Origin: an uncultured Eubacteriales bacterium
Lineage (GTDB): Bacteria; Bacillota; Clostridia; Oscillospirales; Oscillospiraceae
Direction: 5' to 3'
Length of the DNA: 11,295 nucleotides
Assembly (NCBI GenBank): GCA_905202605.1
Contig: CAJKSU010000079.1
Coordinates: forward strand, 1-11,295
This document shows positions 1-5,883 of this stretch, in pieces (positions within the stretch are counted from its first letter, which is position 1; the number at the start of each line of letters is the position of its first letter). The notes under the pieces were generated by a model. That model made no database searches. It saw only the letters and a list, made by a program, of their open reading frames with translations, and was not told the origin of the DNA. Made by a program: the position numbers and the translations under genes.

Positions 1-125
1 AATTTTTCATCACAAATTTGTTGTGAAAATGCAGGAATACTTTGTGTATTTCAAATTTTCACAGCGGATTTGTGGGGGAAAAGAACCGTCAAAGCCCACA
101 GACGCAACTGTGCGGTGTTGCCTTA
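1..125 (-). mobile_element. MITE-like palindromic repeat, copy 1 (cut by window edge)
   Basis: Read on the minus strand this stretch aligns almost base for base with the left three quarters of the complete copy at 1138-1304. Both begin TTAAGGCAACACCGCACA and both carry the core TTGAAATACAC(A)AAGTATTCCTGC with one difference. About 40 bp of this copy should lie left of the window. A central hairpin pairs 22-30 with 55-63 (9 bp, perfect) and 34-40 with 46-52 (7 bp with one G-T); an outer stem pairs 11-17 with 68-74. The end reads TTGCCT followed by TA at 124-125, consistent with insertion at a TA dinucleotide. There is no coding capacity. MITE status is inferred from two copies, terminal inverted repeats, size and palindromic structure. 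An IS630/Tc1-type mobilising transposase is only a guess from the TA flank. Confidence 0.7.
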
Positions 126-1064
126 AGTTTCTGCCATAGTTTCATCAAAATGCTTGTTGATCTGCTCGGTGAACTCCAGTGCGGCATTATAGCCCATCTT
201 TTTCTGGCGGTTGTTCATGGCTGCGACCTCCAGAATGACCGCCAAATTTCTGCCGGGCTTTACAGGAATGGTCAGATTGGGAACCTTCACGCCAAGAATC
301 GTGGTAAATTCATTCTCTACGCCCAACCGGTCATAGAGCACATCGTCCCGCCATGCCTCCAGATTCACCACCATGTCGATATTGGCGGATTCCTTAACCG
401 CTCCCATACCAAACAGCTTTGCCACATTGATGACCCCGATACCGCGCAGCTCGATATAGTGGCGGATCAACTCCGGTGCAGAACCGGAAAGCACATAAGC
501 GCCCTCTTTTTTGATCTCCACTGCATCGTCGGCAATCAGCCGGTGTCCGCGCTTTACCAGCTCAATGGCAGCCTCGCTCTTGCCTACGCCGCTTTCTCCC
601 AGCAGCAGCATGCCTTCGCCGTGAACCTCCACCAAAACGCCGTGGCGGGTAAGCCGGGGCGCCAGGTAATGCTTCAGAGTGGCGATCATGGTGGAAACCA
701 ACTCCGAGGTGGTTTCATCGGTGCGGAGGATGGTGATGTTATACTTCCGCGCCATAACCATGCATTCGTCATACGGCTCAATATGCCGGGCATAAATCAG
801 TGCCGGCGGACGATAGGAAAACAGCCGATCAAAGGTGATTACCCGCTGTTCCGGCGTCAAGCCCGCCAGATACGTATCCTCGACCATACCGATCACCTGC
901 ATCCGCGCCGGTTCAAAGTGCTCGAAGAAGCCGGAGAGCTGCAATGCCGGACGGTTTACATCCTCTACAGTAATCTGAATTTTTTCAAAATCCGAGGATC
1001 GGTAGAGCATTTCCAGCTTAAATTCCTTGGTCAGATGCGCCAGAGAAACGGTAAACAGTGACAT
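123..1064 (-). CDS. hprK: HPr kinase/phosphorylase
   Basis: Bifunctional enzyme that phosphorylates Ser46 of HPr with ATP or pyrophosphate and removes the same phosphate; in Firmicutes this sets CcpA-dependent catabolite control and PTS activity in the cytoplasm. The 313-residue protein has the usual family length. Visible features are an N-terminal HPrK_N domain (about 1-130), a Walker A loop GESGVGKS at 156-163, the ADD acidic pair at 179-180, the family signature ELRGIGVINVAKLFG at 205-219 and the conserved PVKPGRNLAVILEVAAMN block at 267-284. I chose the ATG at 1064, not an in-frame ATG 22 codons upstream, because it follows AAAGGAG at 8 bases and the product then starts in the typical way (MSLFTVSLAHL); the longer version would run into the promoter. 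The TAA stop is formed at the junction with the repeat at 1-125. It appears monocistronic as far as can be seen. Confidence 0.96.
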   Translation of the reverse strand: MSLFTVSLAHLTKEFKLEMLYRSSDFEKIQITVEDVNRPALQLSGFFEHFEPARMQVIGMVEDTYLAGLTPEQRVITFDRLFSYRPPALIYARHIEPYDECMVMARKYNITILRTDETTSELVSTMIATLKHYLAPRLTRHGVLVEVHGEGMLLLGESGVGKSEAAIELVKRGHRLIADDAVEIKKEGAYVLSGSAPELIRHYIELRGIGVINVAKLFGMGAVKESANIDMVVNLEAWRDDVLYDRLGVENEFTTILGVKVPNLTIPVKPGRNLAVILEVAAMNNRQKKMGYNAALEFTEQINKHFDETMAET

Positions 1065-1095
1065 AGCTTTGGCTCCTTTGCAGGTTAGTAAGTCT

Positions 1096-1124
1096 ATTAT
1101 ACCCCCGCAAGGCCCATTTGGCAA
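1096..1124 (-). promoter_or_regulatory. hprK promoter (sigma-A type)
   Basis: On the minus strand, TTGCCA (1119-1124) and TATAAT (1096-1101) are separated by exactly 17 bp. Transcription should begin near 1089, giving a leader of about 25 bases before the hprK ATG at 1064. The -35 box lies only about 14 bp from the end of the complete repeat at 1138-1304, so the repeat occupies the position where an upstream regulator would bind. Confidence 0.8.
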
Positions 1125-1137
1125 CCCCACTTCTGTT

Positions 1138-1304
1138 TAAGGCAACACCGCACAAATGCATCTTCAGATTTTGACAGGCCTTTTTCGCCAGAAATTCGTT
1201 TGTAAAACCTTGAAATACACAGAGTATTCCTGCGGTTTTACACCTTTTTCTGACGGAAAAATCTCTCGTCAAACTCTCTTGCCGATTTGTGCGGTATTGC
1301 CTTA
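1138..1304 (+). mobile_element. MITE-like palindromic repeat, copy 2 (complete)
   Basis: The ends are terminal inverted repeats: AAGGCAACACCGCACAAAT on the left and, inverted on the right, AAGGCAATACCGCACAAAT, with one mismatch. Each is flanked by TA (1138-1139 and 1303-1304), compatible with a TA target duplication. The two halves keep pairing inward imperfectly (TTTTGAC, TTTTTC-CAGAAA and GTAAAACC blocks), so the whole element can fold into one long hairpin. Its tip pairs 1201-1209 with 1234-1242 (9 bp, perfect) and 1212-1218 with 1224-1230. It carries no gene. It fills the gap between the groEL terminator (starting at 1307) and the hprK promoter. Copy 1 at 1-125 lies in the opposite orientation. 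Confidence 0.75.
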
Positions 1305-1306
1305 GG

Positions 1307-1344
1307 AAAAAGCAGAGACCCCGGACTTCGTCCGGAGCCTCTGC
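1307..1344 (-). terminator. groESL operon intrinsic terminator
   Basis: On the minus strand, 1330-1344 pairs with 1312-1326 as a 15-bp stem (13 Watson-Crick and 2 G-U pairs) around a 3-base loop, followed directly by five T residues (1307-1311). It starts about 20 bases after the groEL stop codon. The T tract lies only 2 bases from the end of the MITE-like repeat. Confidence 0.92.
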
Positions 1345-1364
1345 CAAATATTCAGCTTTATGAA

Positions 1365-3008
1365 TCAATACATGCCCTGACCTGCGGCAGCGGAAGCCTG
1401 CGCAGCGGCAATGGCCGCATCCTGCTGAGGATCGGGCTTATCAGCCACCAGACTCTCAGTGGTCAGCACGCAGGAGGCGATGGAAGCGGCGTTCTCCAGT
1501 GCAGAGCGGGTCACCTTGGTGGGATCCACAATGCCGGTGCCGATCATGTCGCAGTACTCCTCGGTGTAGGCATTGTAGCCATAGCCGACCTTGCCGGAGT
1601 TGGAGATACGGTCGAAGATCACAGAACCGTCCACGCCAGCGTTGTAAGCAATCTGACGGACAGGAGCCTCCAGTGCCTTTGCAACGATCTGAGCGCCGGT
1701 CTTCTCATCACCCTCCAGCGTTGCAACCAGCTTTGCAACGGAGGGGATTGCGTTGACGTATGCGGTGCCGCCGCCAGCAACGATGCCTTCCTCAACAGCT
1801 GCACGGGTCGCGTTCAGGGCGTCCTCAATGCGAAGCTTCATCTCATGCATCTCGGTCTCGGTCTGTGCGCCAACCTTAATCACGGCAACGCCACCGGACA
1901 GCTTTGCCAGACGCTCGTTGTACTTCTCCTTGTCATACTCAGACTCAGTGGTGGAGATCAGAGACTTGATCTCGGAAATGCGGGACTGAATAGCCGCAGT
2001 ATCGCCGGCGCCGCCTACGATGGTGGTGTCGTCCTTGGTGATCTTGACCTGATGTGCCTTGCCCAGCTGATCAAAGGTGGTGTCCTTCAGATCCATATCG
2101 AGATCGCCGGTGATAACCTCGCCGCCGGTAAGAATGGCGATATCCTTGAGCATCTCCTTGCGGCGGTCGCCGTAGCCGGGAGCCTTCACGCAGGCAACGT
2201 TCAGTACGCCGCGAATCTTGTTGAGCAGCAGGGTGGACAGAGCCTCGCCCTCAACGTCCTCTGCAATAATAACCAGCTTCTGACCGGACTTCATGACCTG
2301 CTCCAGAATGGGCAGCAGATCCTGAATGCTGGAGATCTTCTTATCGGTAATCAGCAGCAGTGCGTCATCCATCACGCACTCCATAGTCTCCGCGTCGGTG
2401 ACCATGTAGGGGGAGAGATAGCCGCGGTCAAACTCCATGCCTTCTACCACGTCCAGCTGAGTTTCAGCGGTCTTGCCCTCTTCGATGGTGATGACACCGT
2501 TGGAGGTAACCTTCTCCATGGCCTCGGCAATCAGAGCACCAACTGCTTCATCGCCAGAGGAAACGGTGCCGACACGGGCGATATCGGAGGAACCGGAAAC
2601 CATCTGGGAGTTGCCCTTGATGGCCTCAACAGCAGCGGCAACAGCCTTGTTGATGCCCTTGCGCATGACCATGGGATTTGCGCCTGCGGTCACGTTCTTA
2701 ATGCCCTCGCTGACAATGGCCTGCGCCAGAACGGTAGCGGTAGTGGTACCGTCGCCTGCCACATCGTTGGTCTTGGTAGCGACCTCACGAACAAGGCTTG
2801 CGCCCATGTTCTCAAAGGCGTCCTCCAGCTCTACATCCTTTGCGATGGTCACGCCATCATTGGTGATGAGGGGATTGCCATACTTCTTATCCAGCACCAC
2901 ATTGCGGCCCTTGGGACCCAGGGTGACCTTTACGGTATTTGCCAGCTGGTCAATACCAGCCTGGAGCTTTTTGCGAGCTTCCTCGCCGAAAATAATCTGC
3001 TTAGCCAT
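1365..3008 (-). CDS. groEL: Chaperonin GroEL (Hsp60, 60 kDa subunit)
   Basis: ATP-driven cytoplasmic chaperonin that forms a double heptameric ring and folds proteins inside a cavity capped by GroES. The 547-residue product has the standard length. Visible hallmarks are the N-terminal MAKQIIFGEEAR, the nucleotide-binding block LGPKGRNVVL (30-39) and DVAGDGTTTATVLA (with D86 in the GDGTTT loop), and the chaperonin signature AAVEEGIVAGGG in the C-terminal equatorial part. The C-terminus is AAAGQGMY and lacks the run of GGM repeats found in many homologues. The ATG at 3008 is preceded by AGGAGG at about 9 bases. It is the second gene of the operon, 17 bp after groES, and is closed by the strong terminator at 1307-1344. 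Control is expected through the upstream CIRCE operator. Confidence 0.98.
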   Translation of the reverse strand: MAKQIIFGEEARKKLQAGIDQLANTVKVTLGPKGRNVVLDKKYGNPLITNDGVTIAKDVELEDAFENMGASLVREVATKTNDVAGDGTTTATVLAQAIVSEGIKNVTAGANPMVMRKGINKAVAAAVEAIKGNSQMVSGSSDIARVGTVSSGDEAVGALIAEAMEKVTSNGVITIEEGKTAETQLDVVEGMEFDRGYLSPYMVTDAETMECVMDDALLLITDKKISSIQDLLPILEQVMKSGQKLVIIAEDVEGEALSTLLLNKIRGVLNVACVKAPGYGDRRKEMLKDIAILTGGEVITGDLDMDLKDTTFDQLGKAHQVKITKDDTTIVGGAGDTAAIQSRISEIKSLISTTESEYDKEKYNERLAKLSGGVAVIKVGAQTETEMHEMKLRIEDALNATRAAVEEGIVAGGGTAYVNAIPSVAKLVATLEGDEKTGAQIVAKALEAPVRQIAYNAGVDGSVIFDRISNSGKVGYGYNAYTEEYCDMIGTGIVDPTKVTRSALENAASIASCVLTTESLVADKPDPQQDAAIAAAQASAAAGQGMY

Positions 3009-3025
3009 GATGCATTACCTCCTAG

Positions 3026-3310
3026 TTATTCCACAACTGCAAGAATATCGCTCTGACGAACGATGGTATACTCTTCTTTGCCCAGCTTGACTTCGGTGCC
3101 GGTATACTTGGCAAAAATGACCTTCTGACCAACCGATACAGTCATCTTGACCTCGTGACCGTCCACCATGCCGCCAGGGCCAACTGCAATGACCTCTGCA
3201 ACGGTGGGCTTTTCCTTTGCGCTGGACGCCAGAATAATGCCGGAAGCGGTGGTTTCCTCCACCTCGGTCATCTTCACAATGACTCTGTCAGAGAGGGGTA
3301 CAAGTTTCAT
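3026..3310 (-). CDS. groES: Co-chaperonin GroES (Hsp10)
   Basis: Heptameric lid of the GroEL folding chamber. The 94-residue protein has the full family length. It opens with the typical LVPLSDRVIVK strand, contains the mobile loop that contacts GroEL (about residues 17-32, with the core SGIILA) and the VIAVGPG turn, and ends with the characteristic EEYTIVRQSDILAVVE. The ATG at 3310 follows AAGGAGG with 9 bases of spacing. It is first in the groES-groEL operon, downstream of a sigma-A promoter, a perfect CIRCE element and a leader hairpin. Confidence 0.98.
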   Translation of the reverse strand: MKLVPLSDRVIVKMTEVEETTASGIILASSAKEKPTVAEVIAVGPGGMVDGHEVKMTVSVGQKVIFAKYTGTEVKLGKEEYTIVRQSDILAVVE

Positions 3311-3335
3311 TTTGAGGTTCCTCCTTAAAATAATC

Positions 3336-3358
3336 TGACGGCGCAGGAGCGCCTGTCA
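3336..3358 (-). promoter_or_regulatory. Hairpin in the groES leader with anti-SD-like loop
   Basis: In the groES mRNA, UGAC-A-GGCGC pairs with GCGCC-GUCA as a 9-bp stem with one bulged base and a UCCU loop. It lies between the CIRCE operator and the Shine-Dalgarno sequence. The loop plus its closing C reads CUCCU, complementary to AGGAG in the groES ribosome binding site about 15 bases downstream. The stem is seen directly; any regulatory role is inference. Confidence 0.45.
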
Positions 3359-3378
3359 AAGGTTCTACTCTGTTGTGT

Positions 3379-3405
3379 TTAGCACTCATACTCTCGGAGT
3401 GCTAA
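3379..3405 (-). promoter_or_regulatory. CIRCE operator (HrcA binding site)
   Basis: The sequence is the perfect consensus inverted repeat TTAGCACTC, 9 bases, GAGTGCTAA. CIRCE is bound by the heat-shock repressor HrcA, whose activity is assisted by GroEL, giving feedback control of groESL. It begins almost exactly at the predicted groES transcription start (near 3406), so bound repressor would block initiation or early elongation. hrcA itself is not in the window. Confidence 0.97.
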
Positions 3406-3412
3406 CGTCTAT

Positions 3413-3441
3413 ATAATAGCCCAATGCCTCCAATTGCACAA
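3413..3441 (-). promoter_or_regulatory. groESL promoter (sigma-A type)
   Basis: On the minus strand, TTGTGC (3436-3441) and TATTAT (3413-3418) are 17 bp apart. The predicted start near 3406 abuts the CIRCE element, which is the arrangement expected of HrcA-controlled operons. Confidence 0.75.
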
Positions 3442-3534
3442 GTGTCATTTTGCACAATTCCGAGACATATTTCTTGTGAACTTTTTCTAAACGAACTATC
3501 CTGCTGTTTCCTTCATTCTTTGAGCAGATTTTCT

Positions 3535-3564
3535 TTGCTATTTCTCGCCAAAATGTGCTATGAT
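3535..3564 (+). promoter_or_regulatory. Promoter of the MATE efflux gene
   Basis: TTGCTA (3535-3540), an 18-bp spacer and TATGAT (3559-3564) preceded by TG, giving an extended -10. It is divergent from the groESL promoter. The 90 or so bases between the two promoters (3442-3534) hold no clear operator; only a weak CTGCT/AGCAG inverted repeat is visible. Confidence 0.55.
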
Positions 3565-3604
3565 AGTGTGACAATTTTATTGATTCACAACGGGGGACGA
3601 TAAT

Positions 3605-4945
3605 TTGAGTACAGAACAGAATAAGCTGGGAACCATGCCCATTGGACGGCTGCTGATCTCCATGAGCATTCCCATGATGATTTCCTTCTTTATTCAGGCT
3701 CTTTATAATATGGTGGACTCCATGTTTGTGGCGCGGATCAGCGAAAATGCCCTGACGGCAGTTTCCATTGCATTTCCGCTCCAGCAGATCATCACCGCCA
3801 TCGGCGTCGGCACCGGCGTTGCAGTCAACGCGCTGGTACCCCGCTACACCGGTCAGGGGAAGAAGGACAAGGCTCTGCGGATCGCCAATGTGGCGGTGGT
3901 GCTGAGCCTGTGCTACACCATCGTGTTTATGCTGGTGGGTACATTCGGCGTGCGGGCCTACTACACCATGCAGACAGACGTAACGGAAATCGTAGAGGAT
4001 GGCGTACAGTATCTTTCCGTCATCTGTCTGGTCTGCGCAGGCGCATTTTTCGGGCAGAACTTTGAGAAGCTGCTGGTCGCCACAGGCAACACGGTTCATT
4101 CTATGATCTCTCAGGCATCCGGTGCGATTTTCAACATCGTCTTTGATCCCCTTTTGATCTTCGGCATCGGCCCCTTCCCAAAGCTGGGGGTCACCGGAGC
4201 CGCCGTGGCAACGGTATTGGGTCAGATTTTCGCCGCGCTGGTAGCGCTGGTGCTGCTGACCATCAAGGAAAAGGATATCCGCCTGCGCCTCCGCTCTATG
4301 GTTCCCTCTCTGGAGATCCTCAAGGAGATTTTCTCCGTGGCGATCCCCTCGATGATCACCGTGGGGCTGTCCTCTGCCATGAGCTTTTGCCTGAACCAGA
4401 TCCTTCTGGCCTTTTCCACCACCGCTACTGCTGTTTTCGGTATCTGGATGAAGCTTCAGAGCTTCGCATTCATGCCGATCTACGGACTCAACAATGGCAC
4501 GATTCCCATGATCTCCTATAACTATGGCGCCGGTCAGATGGATCGGGTGCGGAAAACCGTCTCTCTGGCGCTGAAAGCCGCTCTGGTACTGATGGCGGTG
4601 CTGGTGCTGGTCTTTGAGAATATCCCTGCCCAACTGCTCCGGCTGTTCAGCGCCTCAGATACCATGCTTTCCATCGGCGTCATCGCCCTGCGCATCACCT
4701 GCCTGAGTCTGCCCTTTGGCGCTGTGACCCTGATTCTCTCCTCCTCGTTTCAAGCGCTGGGCTACAGCCGCTATACGCTGATCATCAATCTGGGACGGCA
4801 GCTGATCTTCATCGTTCCCATCGCATGGGTCATGAGCCTTACCGGTCACCTCTCTCTGGTCTGGACGGCTACGGTGATTGCAGAGGCGCTGAGCATGGTA
4901 CTCTCCATTGCCCTCAACCACAGAGTGCATAAGGCGCTGGCATAA
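3605..4945 (+). CDS. MATE-family multidrug/Na+ efflux transporter
   Basis: Inner-membrane antiporter of the MatE family (DinF/NorM/MepA type), expected to export cationic drugs or metabolites in exchange for Na+ or H+. The 446-residue length fits the 12-helix architecture of two pseudo-symmetric MatE domains. The first half carries IPMMISFFIQALYNMVDSMFVAR, typical of the first helix, and ATGNTVHSMISQASGAIFNIVFDPLLIF, a conserved MATE stretch; the second half carries GLNNGTIPMISYNYGAGQMDRV. The start is a TTG preceded by a GGGGGA ribosome binding site 8 bases away; the first in-frame ATG is only 10 codons further in but has no comparable site. It has its own promoter and terminator and so appears monocistronic. 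Substrate cannot be told from sequence. It most resembles the MepA-like subgroup, with moderate certainty. Confidence 0.93.
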   Translation: MSTEQNKLGTMPIGRLLISMSIPMMISFFIQALYNMVDSMFVARISENALTAVSIAFPLQQIITAIGVGTGVAVNALVPRYTGQGKKDKALRIANVAVVLSLCYTIVFMLVGTFGVRAYYTMQTDVTEIVEDGVQYLSVICLVCAGAFFGQNFEKLLVATGNTVHSMISQASGAIFNIVFDPLLIFGIGPFPKLGVTGAAVATVLGQIFAALVALVLLTIKEKDIRLRLRSMVPSLEILKEIFSVAIPSMITVGLSSAMSFCLNQILLAFSTTATAVFGIWMKLQSFAFMPIYGLNNGTIPMISYNYGAGQMDRVRKTVSLALKAALVLMAVLVLVFENIPAQLLRLFSASDTMLSIGVIALRITCLSLPFGAVTLILSSSFQALGYSRYTLIINLGRQLIFIVPIAWVMSLTGHLSLVWTATVIAEALSMVLSIALNHRVHKALA

Positions 4946-4956
4946 CAAAACATTCA

Positions 4957-4987
4957 ATCGCGCCTGCCTCGTGCAGGCGCGATTTTT
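4957..4987 (+). terminator. Terminator of the MATE gene
   Basis: A perfect 11-bp GC-rich stem (ATCGCGCCTGC at 4957-4967 with GCAGGCGCGAT at 4973-4983), a 5-base loop and a short T run that ends at 4987. It starts 11 bases after the MATE stop codon. Confidence 0.92.
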
Positions 4988-5042
4988 GCAACCTTTTTCC
5001 CGTCTTCGTGTCGTTCTTAATGAAATCTTTCAAATTGCCCGC

Positions 5043-5071
5043 TTGAATCTTAATCAGAATTTTTCTATGGT
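5043..5071 (+). promoter_or_regulatory. Possible promoter of the VanY-type carboxypeptidase gene
   Basis: TTGAAT (5043-5048), a 17-bp spacer and TATGGT (5066-5071) lie about 50 bases before the start codon and downstream of the MATE terminator. The -10 box is weak, so the exact position is uncertain, but the preceding terminator implies that a promoter exists here. Confidence 0.4.
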
Positions 5072-5122
5072 AATATCAAATGAAAGAAGTAAGAAGTAAT
5101 TTGTAAGACAGGAGATTGTAAC

Positions 5123-5821
5123 ATGGATTCCGCTTATTCTCCCCGCCGAAGGCACCCTATCCTCCGCATTTGCACCGTGATTTTTCTGCTTTTGCTGCTG
5201 GCCGGAGGCATATGGGCCTATCACGCGGGGCTTTTCACCGGCTCATCCAGCACCCTGGAGTTCGAGGATCCGGACAGCCTGCCCTGGAATCTGATCCTTG
5301 TGAATCAGGATCACGCCATTCCGGACAACTGGAGTCAGGAGCTCACCACCCTCTCCAACGGAACGCAGGTGGACAGCCGCATTTATCCCGAGCTTCAGCA
5401 GATGTTCGACGATATGCGCGCCCAGGGCGTTTATCCCGTCGTCGCATCCGGCTATCGTTCCGCAGAAAAGCAGCAGTCACTTATGGACGATAAGATCAAG
5501 GAGTTCATCGACCGGGGCGAATCCGCCGCTCAGGCGAAAAAGGACGCAAAGAAATGGGTCAATCCCGTGGGCTACAGCGAGCATCAAACGGGCCTTGCCA
5601 TGGACATCAACGCCGATGGCGTGAACTCCACCGGCGAAGAAGTATACACCTGGCTCAAAGAGCACGCATGGGAATACGGCTTCATCCTCCGCTATCCCGA
5701 CGGCAAAACGGACATCACCGGCACCGACTATGAGCCCTGGCATTACCGCTATGTGGGCAAGGACGCCGCCAAGGAAATCTACAAAAAGGGACTTTGTCTG
5801 GAAGAATATCTTGCAAAGTAA
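5123..5821 (+). CDS. Membrane-anchored D-alanyl-D-alanine carboxypeptidase, VanY family
   Basis: Zinc peptidase of the VanY/M15B type, which removes the terminal D-Ala from peptidoglycan stem peptides outside the cell. Of 232 residues, positions 1-14 are basic and 15-33 form a single hydrophobic segment, reading as an uncleaved signal anchor with the catalytic domain outside. The zinc-site motif SxHxxGxAxD is SEHQTGLAMD at 152-161 (H154 and D161 as ligands). EPWH at 204-207 gives the catalytic Glu204 and third ligand His207. SGYRS at 109-113 is the usual upstream substrate motif. The ATG follows AGGAG at 8 bases. No vanR/S/H/A/X homologues are nearby, so there is no sign of a vancomycin-resistance cluster; a wall-maturation role is more likely. 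It is convergent with the TRAP operon. Confidence 0.92.
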   Translation: MDSAYSPRRRHPILRICTVIFLLLLLAGGIWAYHAGLFTGSSSTLEFEDPDSLPWNLILVNQDHAIPDNWSQELTTLSNGTQVDSRIYPELQQMFDDMRAQGVYPVVASGYRSAEKQQSLMDDKIKEFIDRGESAAQAKKDAKKWVNPVGYSEHQTGLAMDINADGVNSTGEEVYTWLKEHAWEYGFILRYPDGKTDITGTDYEPWHYRYVGKDAAKEIYKKGLCLEEYLAK

Positions 5822-5823
5822 CA

Positions 5824-5860
5824 AAAAGGGCACCTGCCACGAAATGTGACAGGTGCCTTT
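5824..5860. terminator. Terminator shared by the VanY-type gene and the TRAP operon
   Basis: A 12-bp stem (5829-5840 with 5846-5857) and a 5-base loop lie between two convergent genes. On the minus strand the one non-Watson-Crick position becomes a U-G pair and the stem is followed by CTTTTTG, so it works best for dctQMP. On the plus strand that position is a C-A mismatch and the tail is only TTTCTC, so it should be weaker for the carboxypeptidase gene. Confidence 0.88.
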
Positions 5861-5883
5861 CTCATGAGCGATTGTTGGGAGAA

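Noticed and set aside
1..125. CRISPR or REP array at the left edge
   Set aside because: There are no regular short repeats with spacers; the repetition is explained by one element copy matching 1138-1304.
42..1061. Open frame of 339 codons opposite hprK
   Set aside because: Antisense to a well-supported hprK, begins inside the repeat, and resembles no family.
1018..1368. 116-codon frame spanning the MITE-like repeat on the minus strand
   Set aside because: It crosses the groEL terminator, the repeat and the hprK promoter; no RBS or protein-like composition. The repeat itself shows no coding signal.
1287..3056. Long open frame (589 codons) opposite groEL-groES
   Set aside because: It lies wholly antisense to two certain genes, has no ribosome binding site of note, and crosses the operon terminator. 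GC-rich third positions of groEL explain the lack of stops.
3386..4633. 415-codon frame opposite the MATE gene
   Set aside because: His/Gln/Asp-rich shadow antisense to a clear 12-helix transporter.
4908..5099. 63-codon frame after the MATE gene
   Set aside because: Overlaps the MATE 3' end and runs through its terminator; no RBS.
5123..5821. Possible vancomycin resistance cluster because of the VanY-type protein
   Set aside because: VanY-family carboxypeptidases are common in normal wall metabolism; no vanH/A/X/R/S homologues lie next to it.
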